A DNA stretch of 64,000 bases from Bdellovibrionales bacterium (GTDB lineage: Bacteria; Bdellovibrionota; UBA1018; CAIMNF01). The position numbers were made by a program, and so were the translations under genes. The notes beneath the pieces were generated by a model, which worked only from the letters and a program-made list of their open reading frames with translations, was not told where the DNA came from and did no database searches. This document shows, piece by piece, positions 7,709 to 16,858 of this stretch (positions are counted from its first letter, which is position 1; the number at the start of each line of letters is the position of its first letter). The stretch covers positions 1-64,000 of the forward strand of contig CANNBJ010000004.1 of assembly GCA_947502835.1 (NCBI GenBank), written 5' to 3'.

Positions 7709-8974
7709 TCAAAACCCCTTCAGGCTCAGAATCATTCCGCGAATGGAAACTTCCTTCGAATAGTTGGTGAAAACCACTGTGCCCGGCGTCTTGCAGAGTC
7801 CGCGTTCCAGAGCTTGTCGGGCAACTCGAACTTGTTTGGAATACACGGGAATGGCCCTCTTCCAGCGAGTGATCTCGATTGCCTCTGTGGGACCTCCCAA
7901 CCGGAAGAGGGTCTCAAGGTCATTCTCGATGATCTCCCGAAGCTCAAGATCACTCAAAGTCATGGCCGCAGGATCCGAAGTGCCTCCGAGCATCACGGTG
8001 TAGGAGTGAATTCCTTCGCTCTTGGTCCGATCAGGAAAGGCCGAGGAATTGAAAAGCACACCGAGGATCCGAAGCCCTTCTCCTCGAGGGATCAAAACGC
8101 CCACACCCCTTGGTGGATGGCTGGTGAATGATTCGCCTCGAATGAAGACGGTGCAGGTGATGAGCGGTGAGTACTCAATCGCGCGCACTGCTTTTGCAGA
8201 CTCCGGATCCTGCGCCTCAATCAAGGACGCAAGTTCTGGTGCCGGAACCGACAAAACCAGGTTCGAATCGGAAAGAGTTTCAAGTTTCTTTCCGTACTCG
8301 ATTTCAGGCGCGAGCCTTCCCTTCAGTTTTTCAATCAAATCGGCCATGCCCAGGCGTGGTGCCATCATGCGCGGTGGTTTAGAACGCTGAGTACCGCTCG
8401 ACTTTCGTTTCGAAAAAAGATTCCCGATCAGCGACTTTTCAGGATTCCCGGGCACAAGGCGCGGGAAGGCGGCTGAAAGCAAGAGTTCTTCCGGGCTTGC
8501 GGCGAATACACCGGTCACAAAAGGCGCAAGAAGATACTTGAGGGCTGCATCCCCCACATAAGTTCGGCACCACTCCGCAAGGGTCGCGTTTTCAGGGTCA
8601 ATCGGACGCGAGGGTCTTGAGAAAATCCGAATGAGGGTACGGATGGTCTCAAGGAAGGTGAGCGGAAACCTCCGCATCTTGCCTTTGCGGTAAATGTAGC
8701 GGGCGCTTGATTTCGGATGAACCTCGGAGAGCTCGACCCCAAGCTCCTGCAGGAGCGCCGAAATTTCCGGATTCACCATCAGGCTATGGGCTGCTGTTTC
8801 GATGGGGCCATGGATGGATGACTTGGTTTCAATCAGCCCACCTGCACGCGAGGACTGCTCAAGGATCCGGACCTGGTAGCCCTTTTTTTTCAGGGTGTAT
8901 GCGGCAAGAAGTCCGCTTACGCCTGCGCCCACCACCGTGACCGATTTGCGGGTTGGATCGAGTCCTCCGATCAT
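7709..8974 (-). CDS. hemY: Protoporphyrinogen oxidase, HemY type
   Basis: 421 residues, an FAD amine-oxidase-like flavoenzyme that oxidises protoporphyrinogen IX (or, in the coproporphyrin route, coproporphyrinogen III). The N-terminal dinucleotide motif GAGVSG (16-21) is followed by the acidic ribose-binding residue in LEQS and the RAGG pair. It is the last gene of the heme operon, 2 bp after hemN. As uroporphyrinogen decarboxylase and HemN are both present, the classical protoporphyrin route is likely. HemY enzymes mostly use oxygen, whereas HemN does not, so the pathway mixes both types. Ferrochelatase is not in the window. Confidence 0.85.
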   Translation of the reverse strand: MIGGLDPTRKSVTVVGAGVSGLLAAYTLKKKGYQVRILEQSSRAGGLIETKSSIHGPIETAAHSLMVNPEISALLQELGVELSEVHPKSSARYIYRKGKMRRFPLTFLETIRTLIRIFSRPSRPIDPENATLAEWCRTYVGDAALKYLLAPFVTGVFAASPEELLLSAAFPRLVPGNPEKSLIGNLFSKRKSSGTQRSKPPRMMAPRLGMADLIEKLKGRLAPEIEYGKKLETLSDSNLVLSVPAPELASLIEAQDPESAKAVRAIEYSPLITCTVFIRGESFTSHPPRGVGVLIPRGEGLRILGVLFNSSAFPDRTKSEGIHSYTVMLGGTSDPAAMTLSDLELREIIENDLETLFRLGGPTEAIEITRWKRAIPVYSKQVRVARQALERGLCKTPGTVVFTNYSKEVSIRGMILSLKGF

Positions 8975-8976
8975 GC

Positions 8977-10344
8977 TTACACCGTTTGTGAGAACAGTCT
9001 GGTTTCGGGTGCTTTTCGCGCAAGTCTCGCATCAAAGGCCATGCAGATGTTTCGAAGGAAGGCGCGACCGGCTTCGGTCACACGGCATCCCGATGCCATG
9101 ATTTCAAGCAGCCCGTCGCGCTCGAATTCCTGAAGCTTCCCGGGGACCGAGGCCAGGTATTCCACCGACTCTTGCGGGACATTCCAACTGGTTTCCATCC
9201 GGGTCATGAGATTCAGCACGTGCTTTCGCAAAATCAGGTCTTCCGCATTCAATACATGCCCCCGATAAATCGGAACCTCGCCACGCTCCACCCGCTCCAC
9301 ATAGGTTTCAAGGAGTTTCTCGTTTTGCGCAAAGGCACTCCAGGCATCCCCGATTGCGGAAACCCCGAGTGCAAGAATCGGATTCACATTCCGCGCAGTG
9401 TATCCCATGAAATTCCGATGGAGGGATTTTGATCCGACAGCCGTGAAGAGCGAGTCGGTCTTGAGCGCAAAGTGATCCATTCCGATTTCCACATAGCCCG
9501 CGGATTCAAGAAGTGTACGCCCTCGCTCATAGAGGGCGCGCTTTTGATCACTACCCGGGAGATCCGCCTCAGTGAACCTGCGTTGGCCTGGCTTGATCCA
9601 AGGCACATGGGCGTAGGCGTAAAATGCGATCCTGTCCGGCATTAATTGAACGACCTTTTCAATCGTGTCCTCGATGCTTGCGATGGTTTGGAGAGGAAGA
9701 CCGTAAATCAGGTCATAGTTGATGCTTGTGAAGCCAAGTGAGCGGGCATCATCAGTGAGGGTTTTGACCTGCTCAAAGGACTGCACGCGATTCACGATGT
9801 CTTGGACTTTTGGATCAAAATCCTGGATCCCGAGGCTGATGCGCTTGAACCTGCGCTCGCGCAGGATTTCCAGGTGATCGCGACGAGTGACTCTCGGGTC
9901 GACTTCGATCGAGAATTCAAAATCAGGCGTGGTCTCGCAATGGGCAAGGAGTCCATCGAGAAAGCGTGAAAGCTCGGCCGGAGTGAAAAAGGTCGGAGTC
10001 CCGCCACCCAGGTGCAGCTCGCTCAACTTCAGTTTTTCGATTCCGAGCTTCTCGCGGTAAAGGGCGAATTCCTTCAAGATGGTGTTGATGTAGGGATCTG
10101 ATACTCCATGATTGCGTGTGATGCGGGTGTTGCAGCCGCAGTAGGTGCAAAGGGACTCGCAGAATGGCAGATGCGCATATATCGCAGCCCCGGTGCCGGA
10201 AGCAGTGGCTTGCGAGATGGAGCTTTTCAGCGCCTCAAGCCACTGGGTTTCCGTTGGATTGGTGTCCCAATAGGGAACGGTGGGATAGCTTGTGTAGCGG
10301 GGGCCCGGCACGTTGTATTTTTTTAAAAGCTCTGAATCCATCAT
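8977..10344 (-). CDS. hemN: Oxygen-independent coproporphyrinogen III oxidase
   Basis: 455 residues, close to the usual HemN length. The radical-SAM cluster motif is C62-x3-C66-x2-C69 followed by G-C71, as in true HemN rather than HemW, and the opening Y-N-x-PGPRYTSYP is typical. It decarboxylates coproporphyrinogen III to protoporphyrinogen IX using a [4Fe-4S] cluster and S-adenosylmethionine in the cytoplasm. Its start overlaps hemE by 4 bp (ATGA). Its presence points to heme synthesis without oxygen. Confidence 0.93.
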   Translation of the reverse strand: MMDSELLKKYNVPGPRYTSYPTVPYWDTNPTETQWLEALKSSISQATASGTGAAIYAHLPFCESLCTYCGCNTRITRNHGVSDPYINTILKEFALYREKLGIEKLKLSELHLGGGTPTFFTPAELSRFLDGLLAHCETTPDFEFSIEVDPRVTRRDHLEILRERRFKRISLGIQDFDPKVQDIVNRVQSFEQVKTLTDDARSLGFTSINYDLIYGLPLQTIASIEDTIEKVVQLMPDRIAFYAYAHVPWIKPGQRRFTEADLPGSDQKRALYERGRTLLESAGYVEIGMDHFALKTDSLFTAVGSKSLHRNFMGYTARNVNPILALGVSAIGDAWSAFAQNEKLLETYVERVERGEVPIYRGHVLNAEDLILRKHVLNLMTRMETSWNVPQESVEYLASVPGKLQEFERDGLLEIMASGCRVTEAGRAFLRNICMAFDARLARKAPETRLFSQTV

Positions 10345-11399
10345 TTAAAGACCTCTTTTTGATAGCGCAGGAAGTTTCGTACATTTTGTTCCGGTGTCCA
10401 TTGCAAGACACCATGGCCGAGTCCGCAGATCCATCCTTTGAGCTCCGAACGGGGAAGCTTCAGGATGGGCGCAAAGAATTTTTCGATTTCCCGCATGCAG
10501 GCTTGTTCCGGAAGAAGCATGAGGTTCGGATCGAAATTGCCCTGAATGGACCACTTCGTACCGAAGGTGCGAAGAACCGTGGCAAGATCATGATTCCAAT
10601 CGATGCCAAGACATTCAAACGGAACACCTTCCAAATGCTGCCAGTGCCAGGGGCCGGTGCCCTTTGAGTAGTAGACCACCGGGGTTCCGGGATGGCGACG
10701 CCTAAACTCGATCAAAACTTCGCGTAAAGTTGGAATTACAACTTCACGATAGAGCGCAGGCTCAACATCTCCCGCGCAGGTGTCCATCACTGCAACCGCA
10801 TCTGCGCCGTTCTTTGCCTGGAGACACATGTTTTCAATGAGAAGGGGTTTTAAAACTCGATAAAATCCTTCATAGCGTCCGTCGGTAAGCCCGAGTTTTG
10901 CGTCATCGAGTGTTCCCTGATGCGAGCCTTCCACAGCGTAGTAAAAAAGTGTGAGGGGACCGCCTACGAATCCAAGGAGTGATTTCGAGGCAGGAAGGCC
11001 GCTCCGGATCAGCTGGAGTGCTTTTCCCTGGTAGGAGATTCCGTCCACGAGTTCGAGCGGAGATTTTCGCGAGGGATTCAGCTTTTCAAGATCGGATACC
11101 GACTTCAGGTGCCATCCAAGTTTCGGGCCCGGTGTGTACTCAAGTCCCATCCCCAGAACCTCGAGTGGAAACAGCAGGTCCGAAAAAAGGATCGCAGCAT
11201 CGAAATCAAAATCGCGGATCGGACCAAAGGTGGTTTCTGCTGCAAGCTCCGGCACTTTGCAAAGTTCCATGAAGGTGTGCTTTCGCTTCAAAGCCTGATA
11301 GTGCGAGTGATACCGGCCTGCCTGTCTCATGAACCAAACCGGAGGACGGCCCGAGTTTTTTCTGTGGACTGCATTCGTGTAAAGGGTTTCGGAAGTCAT
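10341..11399 (-). CDS. hemE: Uroporphyrinogen decarboxylase
   Basis: 352 residues, normal length. The RQAGRY signature is at 25-30, and the conserved stretch FGPIRDFDFDAAILFSDLL follows. It removes four carboxyl groups from uroporphyrinogen III to give coproporphyrinogen III. It overlaps the response regulator gene by 4 bp upstream and hemN by 4 bp downstream, so translation of the regulator and the late heme enzymes is coupled. Confidence 0.95.
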   Translation of the reverse strand: MTSETLYTNAVHRKNSGRPPVWFMRQAGRYHSHYQALKRKHTFMELCKVPELAAETTFGPIRDFDFDAAILFSDLLFPLEVLGMGLEYTPGPKLGWHLKSVSDLEKLNPSRKSPLELVDGISYQGKALQLIRSGLPASKSLLGFVGGPLTLFYYAVEGSHQGTLDDAKLGLTDGRYEGFYRVLKPLLIENMCLQAKNGADAVAVMDTCAGDVEPALYREVVIPTLREVLIEFRRRHPGTPVVYYSKGTGPWHWQHLEGVPFECLGIDWNHDLATVLRTFGTKWSIQGNFDPNLMLLPEQACMREIEKFFAPILKLPRSELKGWICGLGHGVLQWTPEQNVRNFLRYQKEVFK

Positions 11400-12094
11400 G
11401 ACGGATCCTTTTCGAGAACATAGCCCACACCACGAACGCTCCGGATGTGGACCGGATTCTCGGGATCGGGCTCGATGAGTTTTCTGAGACGTAAAATGAA
11501 GTTATCAATGGTGCGCGGAGTGGGGTACTCGTCCTCGCTCCACACCAGGTTCAGGATTTCATCCCGGCTGACCACTTGGCCTCTTTTTTCAAAGAGGAGT
11601 TTCAAGAGGGCGCACTCCTTGTGCGAAAGTGGCTGCTTCACCCCTTCGAGTGACAATTGGTATTCGGCAAAGGAAACATCAGCACGCCCGATCCGGACCG
11701 TGCTTGCCGGAGTCTCGTTTGATTCAACGAAACGGGCGCGTTTCAGAACATTCTGAATCCGAAGGAGCAGTTCCTTGAAATGGAAGGGTTTTACGATGTA
11801 GTCCTCGGCCCCGAGCTCTAGACCGTGAATCCGGTCTTCCGGTGTACCTGCCGCGGTGAGAAACATGATGGCAGTTCCCGGATGGGCATTCCGGATCAGG
11901 CGAGCCACATCGAAGCCGCTGCCGTCAGGGAGGTTCACATCCAGAAGTGCAAGATTGAATTTTTCGCCAAGCAGTACGATTTTCGCCTGCGCAAGACTCT
12001 GGGACCAAACCGCCTCAAAGCCCTCGTGGGTCAGGCGGTCCTTCAGGGTTGATCCCACATTGAGTTCATCCTCGACGAGAAGGACTTTAGGCAT
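11396..12094 (-). CDS. OmpR/PhoB-type response regulator in the heme operon
   Basis: 232 residues. The receiver domain has D52 as phosphoacceptor and K102; the C-terminal winged helix ends in the usual VRGVGYVLE. The start is the ATG preceded by GGAGGAG (6 nt); earlier codons in frame lack this. It overlaps the kinase gene by 8 bp and hemE by 4 bp. The placement between hemL and hemE suggests that it controls heme synthesis or respiration, perhaps its own operon. Its target sites are not known. Confidence 0.9.
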   Translation of the reverse strand: MPKVLLVEDELNVGSTLKDRLTHEGFEAVWSQSLAQAKIVLLGEKFNLALLDVNLPDGSGFDVARLIRNAHPGTAIMFLTAAGTPEDRIHGLELGAEDYIVKPFHFKELLLRIQNVLKRARFVESNETPASTVRIGRADVSFAEYQLSLEGVKQPLSHKECALLKLLFEKRGQVVSRDEILNLVWSEDEYPTPRTIDNFILRLRKLIEPDPENPVHIRSVRGVGYVLEKDPS

Positions 12095-13055
12095 CCGCTC
12101 CTCCGGTTTCTTTCTCAAGCGGGAAAGACAGGTCGGTTGTGAAGGTTCCGTCTTTCGGAGTGAAAGAGGCCTCGCCCTTCATTTTGTCCATCAAGGTCCG
12201 AATCAGGTACAGCCCGACCCCTGCTCCCTGTGAATTGGTTCCGCGATAGAACAGCTGCCCGAGCGATTCCGGGGATCCACTGAAATTCGAGTTCTCGTGG
12301 ATCACTTTGAGATCGAAATGCGAGTCTGTCTTCCTGCCGAAGAGTTGAATCCGGGTGGGCCCGCTTCCCGAATACTTGATCGCATTGTCGAAGAGATTAC
12401 GCAGGATCATGGTGAGAGCAGACGGGTCGGCAAGGACTCTTGCGTCCTCCACTGACAAATCAATGATCAGGCGGGATTCTCCAAGTGTGTGTTGTGGAAT
12501 GATCCGATTTTGGAGAAAGCTCCGGATCGGAAGGACCTGGGGACTCAGGGTTCCTCCGCCCTCGATTCGCGCCAGCTCAAGGGTTTGCTGGACCTGGCTT
12601 TCGAGTCGTCCGGCATCCTCAAGCAAGCGATTCAGATAGGGCGTATGCTTTGGATTGTCTTCGATGTCACGAAGCGCTTCGGCTTGCAGGCGGATGCTGG
12701 TCAGAGGAGTTCTCAGCTCATGGGTTATGGATGCAAAGAATGCTTCAAGGCTCCGGGATCTGCGAGTATCTCGTGCATAGAAGAAAAGGAGGATCCCATT
12801 GGTCACGAGGATCAAAAGAATGAATGCACCGGACTCGCCCTCGATCATGCGAAGATTCCGATCGAGCTTTGTCTGAACTTGTGATTCTGGCACTCCGAGC
12901 TGGGTTTGAAGGCCCGCGATCTCATCGCTTTGTTGCTTCAGCAAGGTCCCCCACCAAAGAGCAAGCACCACCAGAGTCACCACCCAGAGCCCCTGGATGA
13001 TGACAAGCAGCTTGAAACGCCGGTCCGGCTTTTTGATGAAATCACCTTCGCCCAT
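12087..13055 (-). CDS. Membrane sensor histidine kinase in the heme operon
   Basis: 322 residues. Two membrane helices (about 15-36 and 77-93) enclose a short outer loop of about 40 residues, too small for a large sensor domain. The HisKA box has H112 (THELRTPL), and the N box has N220 and N224. The ATP-lid G1 box, normally DxGxG, reads HENSNFSG (253-260), so its Asp is lost, while the F and G2 (GAGVGLYL) boxes remain. ATP binding or kinase activity may be altered. It sits 7 bp after hemL and overlaps the regulator gene, so they form one two-component pair. Confidence 0.88.
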   Translation of the reverse strand: MGEGDFIKKPDRRFKLLVIIQGLWVVTLVVLALWWGTLLKQQSDEIAGLQTQLGVPESQVQTKLDRNLRMIEGESGAFILLILVTNGILLFFYARDTRRSRSLEAFFASITHELRTPLTSIRLQAEALRDIEDNPKHTPYLNRLLEDAGRLESQVQQTLELARIEGGGTLSPQVLPIRSFLQNRIIPQHTLGESRLIIDLSVEDARVLADPSALTMILRNLFDNAIKYSGSGPTRIQLFGRKTDSHFDLKVIHENSNFSGSPESLGQLFYRGTNSQGAGVGLYLIRTLMDKMKGEASFTPKDGTFTTDLSFPLEKETGGADA

Positions 13056-13062
13056 TTTGCAC

Positions 13063-14358
13063 TTAAACCTTGATGGAGCTGAATACTTTCTTCGCCGCCT
13101 CGAGAACGCGGTTCAGATCATCTTCCGTGTGAGCCGTGCTCAAGAATCCCACCTCGTATCCACTGGGGGCAAGGTACACGCCCTGGTCCAGGAATCCGTG
13201 GAAGATTTTTGCATAATGGGCTTTTTGCTCGGCCGGAATCTTTTCAATGCGGCGAACGGTCTCGGTGCCGTTGCAAACCATCCAGGAAATGGATCCGAAT
13301 TTTTGAATCAGCACCGGGAATGGGAGGTGGGAGTTGGCAAGCTTTTGCAGTTCGCCTGTGAACCATTCGCCTGTTTTTGCCAGCTTCTCAAAAGGGCGCT
13401 CCCGGATGATTTTTTTCAACATCGCATGTCCTGCTTGCATTGCGACCGGATTCGCGGAAAGCGTGCCTGCCTGATACACAGGTCCCATGGGTGCCACGTA
13501 ATCCATGATGCGCTTTCTGCCACCATAGGCCCCGACCGGCATCCCGCCCCCGATGATTTTTCCATAGGTCACAAGATCCGGAGTGATGCCTGTGAGTTCC
13601 GCCATCCCACCGATCGCCGTACGGAAGCCCGAGATCACTTCATCAAGGATCAGCACTGTGCAGTACTGATGGCAGAGGGCCTCGAGCTTCTTCAGGAATT
13701 CCTGACGCTGAAGAAGCAAACCATTGTTTGCCGGAAGCGGCTCGATGATTGCGGCAGCAAGATTCGGTCCATGGAGCTTGAAGGCTTCTTCCAGTGCGGC
13801 CTCGTCATCGAGCGGGCACACGATGGTTTCGGACGCGGTTTTTGCCGAGATCCCGGCACTGTCAGGAGACGCCATTTCGGCAAGGCCCGAGCCTGCACGA
13901 ACGAGAAGCGAATCGACGTGACCATGATAGCAGCCATCGAATTTCAGCACGAGATCACGTTTGGTATACCCGCGTGCAAGGCGGATCGCCGACATGACGG
14001 CCTCGGTTCCGGAGCTTACGAATCGGATGTTCTCGATGAAGGGGATCGCACGCATCAGATCTTCAGCGAACTCAAGCGAGTATCGTTCAGCGGTGCCGTA
14101 AGACCAGCCCTTCGAGAGTGCAACCTTGATGGCTTCCCCGATTTCAGGATCCTGATGACCAAAAAGAAGCGGGCCCCAGGACATGCAGAAATCGATGTAT
14201 TCGTTGCCATCCACGTCTTTCAGGCGGGATCCTTTTGCCGATTCAATGAAGACAGGTGTTCCGCCCACTCCACGGAATCCTCGCACCGGCGAGTGAACTC
14301 CGCCCGGCGCTACTTTTTTTGCTCTTTCAAAAAGGGTTTCTGAGGTTTTGATGTTCAT
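13063..14358 (-). CDS. hemL: Glutamate-1-semialdehyde 2,1-aminomutase
   Basis: 431 residues from the ATG that overlaps the hemB stop (ATGA); an ATG 15 bp earlier also fits. This is a PLP-dependent class III aminotransferase fold. The PLP lysine lies in TYGKIIGGGMPVGAYGG, and the N-terminal PGGVHSPVR motif is typical. It makes 5-aminolevulinate, the second step of the C5 route begun by HemA. Confidence 0.95.
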   Translation of the reverse strand: MNIKTSETLFERAKKVAPGGVHSPVRGFRGVGGTPVFIESAKGSRLKDVDGNEYIDFCMSWGPLLFGHQDPEIGEAIKVALSKGWSYGTAERYSLEFAEDLMRAIPFIENIRFVSSGTEAVMSAIRLARGYTKRDLVLKFDGCYHGHVDSLLVRAGSGLAEMASPDSAGISAKTASETIVCPLDDEAALEEAFKLHGPNLAAAIIEPLPANNGLLLQRQEFLKKLEALCHQYCTVLILDEVISGFRTAIGGMAELTGITPDLVTYGKIIGGGMPVGAYGGRKRIMDYVAPMGPVYQAGTLSANPVAMQAGHAMLKKIIRERPFEKLAKTGEWFTGELQKLANSHLPFPVLIQKFGSISWMVCNGTETVRRIEKIPAEQKAHYAKIFHGFLDQGVYLAPSGYEVGFLSTAHTEDDLNRVLEAAKKVFSSIKV

Positions 14359-15335
14359 GTTCTTTCCATCCATTCTTTTGCGGAGCGGGCTCCGTAGGTG
14401 ATCACCATTTGCGCACCTGCCCTGAAAAATGCGGTCCAGGATTCGAGGTGTGCGCGCCTTGCATCCACAAGGCCCTTTTCGGCCATGATTTCGATTGCGG
14501 CAAACTCACCGCTGACTTCGTACACGGCCCAGGGAAGCGGAATCTCGCGGGTGAGATTCGAAATCACATCCAAATAGGGAAGTCCCGGCTTCACCATCAG
14601 AATGTCCGCACCCTCCTCCATATCGCGTAGGCTCGAGCGATACGCATCCATCGGGTTTGCAGGATCGATTTGATAGGTGCCACGATCCTTGATCTTGACC
14701 TCACCCTTCGGAGCAGAGTCTGCGGCAACCCGGAAGGGGCCATAAAACCCTGAGTGGAATTTCGCGGAATAACTCATGATGAGGGTTTCAAAAAAGCGAT
14801 TCTCATCCAAGGTCTCGCGTATCGCACGAATCCGGTGATCCATCATGTCGCTTGGGGCAACGCAATCCGCGCCAGCTGCGGCATAGGCAAGTGCCGCATG
14901 GGCCAGAGCATCCACAGACTCGTGGTTTAGCACGTGGTCCATGGAATCATTGAGGATCCCGCAGTGGCCATGGGATGTGTAGGAGCAAAGGCAAACATCG
15001 ACCGAAAGAAAAATGTCCGCACCGAATTGCTTTTTTAGCGATGAAAGTTGGGAAGAGGTGAAGGAGTAGTCAAACTTCGACTCTGATTTTCCGGCCGGAA
15101 CCCCAAACAAAAGAAAGCTCTTCACGCCTGCCTTGAGATCCGACTCCACTTGTTTCAATAAGCTTTCGGGAGTGTCACGGTAGACTCCGGTGAGTCCTGG
15201 AATGGATTCCTTTTCCTTGATCCCTTCCACCACAAAAAGGGGCTGGATGAGTTTGGAGGCATCAAAGGATACGCTTCGGGTGAGATTCCGGAGAATCGGA
15301 CTCTTTCGAATTCTGCGATTGGATTCAGGGTACAT
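14355..15335 (-). CDS. hemB: Porphobilinogen synthase (zinc type)
   Basis: 326 residues, normal length. The three-cysteine zinc site is complete (C115, C117, C125 in DVCLCSYTSHGHCG), and the two active-site lysines are K192 and K249 (MVKPG). It condenses two aminolevulinates to porphobilinogen. The gene follows hemC/D by 8 bp. Confidence 0.95.
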   Translation of the reverse strand: MYPESNRRIRKSPILRNLTRSVSFDASKLIQPLFVVEGIKEKESIPGLTGVYRDTPESLLKQVESDLKAGVKSFLLFGVPAGKSESKFDYSFTSSQLSSLKKQFGADIFLSVDVCLCSYTSHGHCGILNDSMDHVLNHESVDALAHAALAYAAAGADCVAPSDMMDHRIRAIRETLDENRFFETLIMSYSAKFHSGFYGPFRVAADSAPKGEVKIKDRGTYQIDPANPMDAYRSSLRDMEEGADILMVKPGLPYLDVISNLTREIPLPWAVYEVSGEFAAIEIMAEKGLVDARRAHLESWTAFFRAGAQMVITYGARSAKEWMERT

Positions 15336-15343
15336 CTTGCGTT

Positions 15344-16855
15344 TTACTCCATCGACAGCACGGTGGGGGAGAGACCAATCGAGGCCAGCTTCTCGCGGAC
15401 CACTTGGGCTGTGCGTCCGGGCCCACAGGCGTGTTTCTTTTTTAAGAAGATTTCGGGCCCAAGCTTACTCCAAAGTGCAAGAAAGGGTAAGCTGGAACTC
15501 CAGTAAATGGATTCACTTTTCAGGAATGCTTCAGGCACGCCGCGATACTCATGGGAGTACGTTCCAACCAGCTTCGCTCCCGGATTTTCAGGGCTTTCAC
15601 GGTGAGAAAGAAACAGGAGTTGATCCTCGGGAATCCTAAGCAGGTTCTTGCCCCGGAAGGGAGCAAACGCTTCAAAGCCCTGGCCATCGAGCGACCCCTC
15701 GATCCAAACCCCTTTTGCCGCGAGTTTGAACCAGCTTTTGGTCCCGGACACCCAGATGCGTTTCTTGGAGTCCGAATGGACGATCCCGGGATCAGTCAGA
15801 AATTCATGAGCGCGGGAGTGGGCAATGAAAACGAGGTTTGCAGCTCGAAGTTCGGAGGCATCCGTCAAGCCGAGTGGCTCCGACTTGAAATCAAAAACAT
15901 CCGAGGCCTCGATTTTCACGAAGGGCGTGGCTTCCGGAAGAGGGGCTCCGCGGGTTTCATTCACCCATTCACCCGATGGCTTCTGGCCTTGAATGAAGAG
16001 AACGCCCGAGGTCAGGGCGCTTGCACCTAGTTTTTGGTGGCAGCCTCCGCCCCATTCCTGAAGAATCGCGCGTTCCGCTTTCACACCTTTCAGGGTTTCC
16101 TCATGGTGCAGGGGTTTTAAGCATGTCAGGACGTCCGGTGTATCACTTCTGGATTCGATTGCGAGCGCACCTTGCGCCGGAGCAGAGGGACATGGTTTCA
16201 GGGGCAACACCATCTTGCGGGTGTTTTCCAAAAGCCTGAAAAGCTCCCTTGATCCAGCTTCATCCAAGGTGAGCCGCTCAAGTCCTGCAAACGCAAGCAC
16301 CACTCCATCGAGTTTGCGCTCCGATCCTTCCGGCTCATGCACCCTTGACAGCCTGGTGTTCACATTTCCCCGGATTTCAACGAAATGAAGCTTCGGTTCC
16401 TGGCCTGATCCGAATCGAGGGAGGGCGGACTTCAGGAATCCCGGGATCAGGGTGAGTCTGCGAGGAGAAGATGTCCCGATCCGGATGGGCAGATTCTGTT
16501 TCAGTCTTTCGATCACGGATTCATGAAACAAAATCACATCATGTTGGAGCTCTCGCTTTGGAACGGCCGCAAGGACGATGGGGTTCGGGCGGTCGAGAGC
16601 CAGATCCTTCATGGAGTGGACCGTGAAGTCCACTTCACGATTCAAAAGTGCGTGATCCAGTTCGGCGGTGAAGAATTCCTTTCCTTCGATTTGGCTCAGT
16701 GGCTTGTCCAAAATCACATCACCCTTGGTCTCAATGCCGACGAGTTCCACGCGCACGCCCGGATTCAGGCGCTCCACTTCGCGTGCAACCCAGGAGCTTT
16801 GTGCGATGGCAAGGAGGGACTTTCGGGTCCCCAGCTTCAAAGTTTGCTGTTTCAT
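15344..16855 (-). CDS. hemC: Fused porphobilinogen deaminase and uroporphyrinogen-III synthase
   Basis: 503 residues, far longer than HemC alone (about 310). Residues 1-310 are HemC: GTRKS (9-13), HSMKDL (80-85), and C272 in GGGCHQKLG, which holds the dipyrromethane cofactor. Residues from about 320 to 503 look like a shortened, divergent HemD: VFIAHSRAHEF, an SGTKSWFKLAAKGV motif like the HemD hinge, and a final ACGPGRTAQVVREKLASIGL like the family's closing motif. One chain would thus make and cyclise hydroxymethylbilane to uroporphyrinogen III. No separate hemD is in the operon, which supports this. The HemD part is assigned by pattern only. Confidence 0.88.
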   Translation of the reverse strand: MKQQTLKLGTRKSLLAIAQSSWVAREVERLNPGVRVELVGIETKGDVILDKPLSQIEGKEFFTAELDHALLNREVDFTVHSMKDLALDRPNPIVLAAVPKRELQHDVILFHESVIERLKQNLPIRIGTSSPRRLTLIPGFLKSALPRFGSGQEPKLHFVEIRGNVNTRLSRVHEPEGSERKLDGVVLAFAGLERLTLDEAGSRELFRLLENTRKMVLPLKPCPSAPAQGALAIESRSDTPDVLTCLKPLHHEETLKGVKAERAILQEWGGGCHQKLGASALTSGVLFIQGQKPSGEWVNETRGAPLPEATPFVKIEASDVFDFKSEPLGLTDASELRAANLVFIAHSRAHEFLTDPGIVHSDSKKRIWVSGTKSWFKLAAKGVWIEGSLDGQGFEAFAPFRGKNLLRIPEDQLLFLSHRESPENPGAKLVGTYSHEYRGVPEAFLKSESIYWSSSLPFLALWSKLGPEIFLKKKHACGPGRTAQVVREKLASIGLSPTVLSME

Positions 16856-16858
16856 AGT

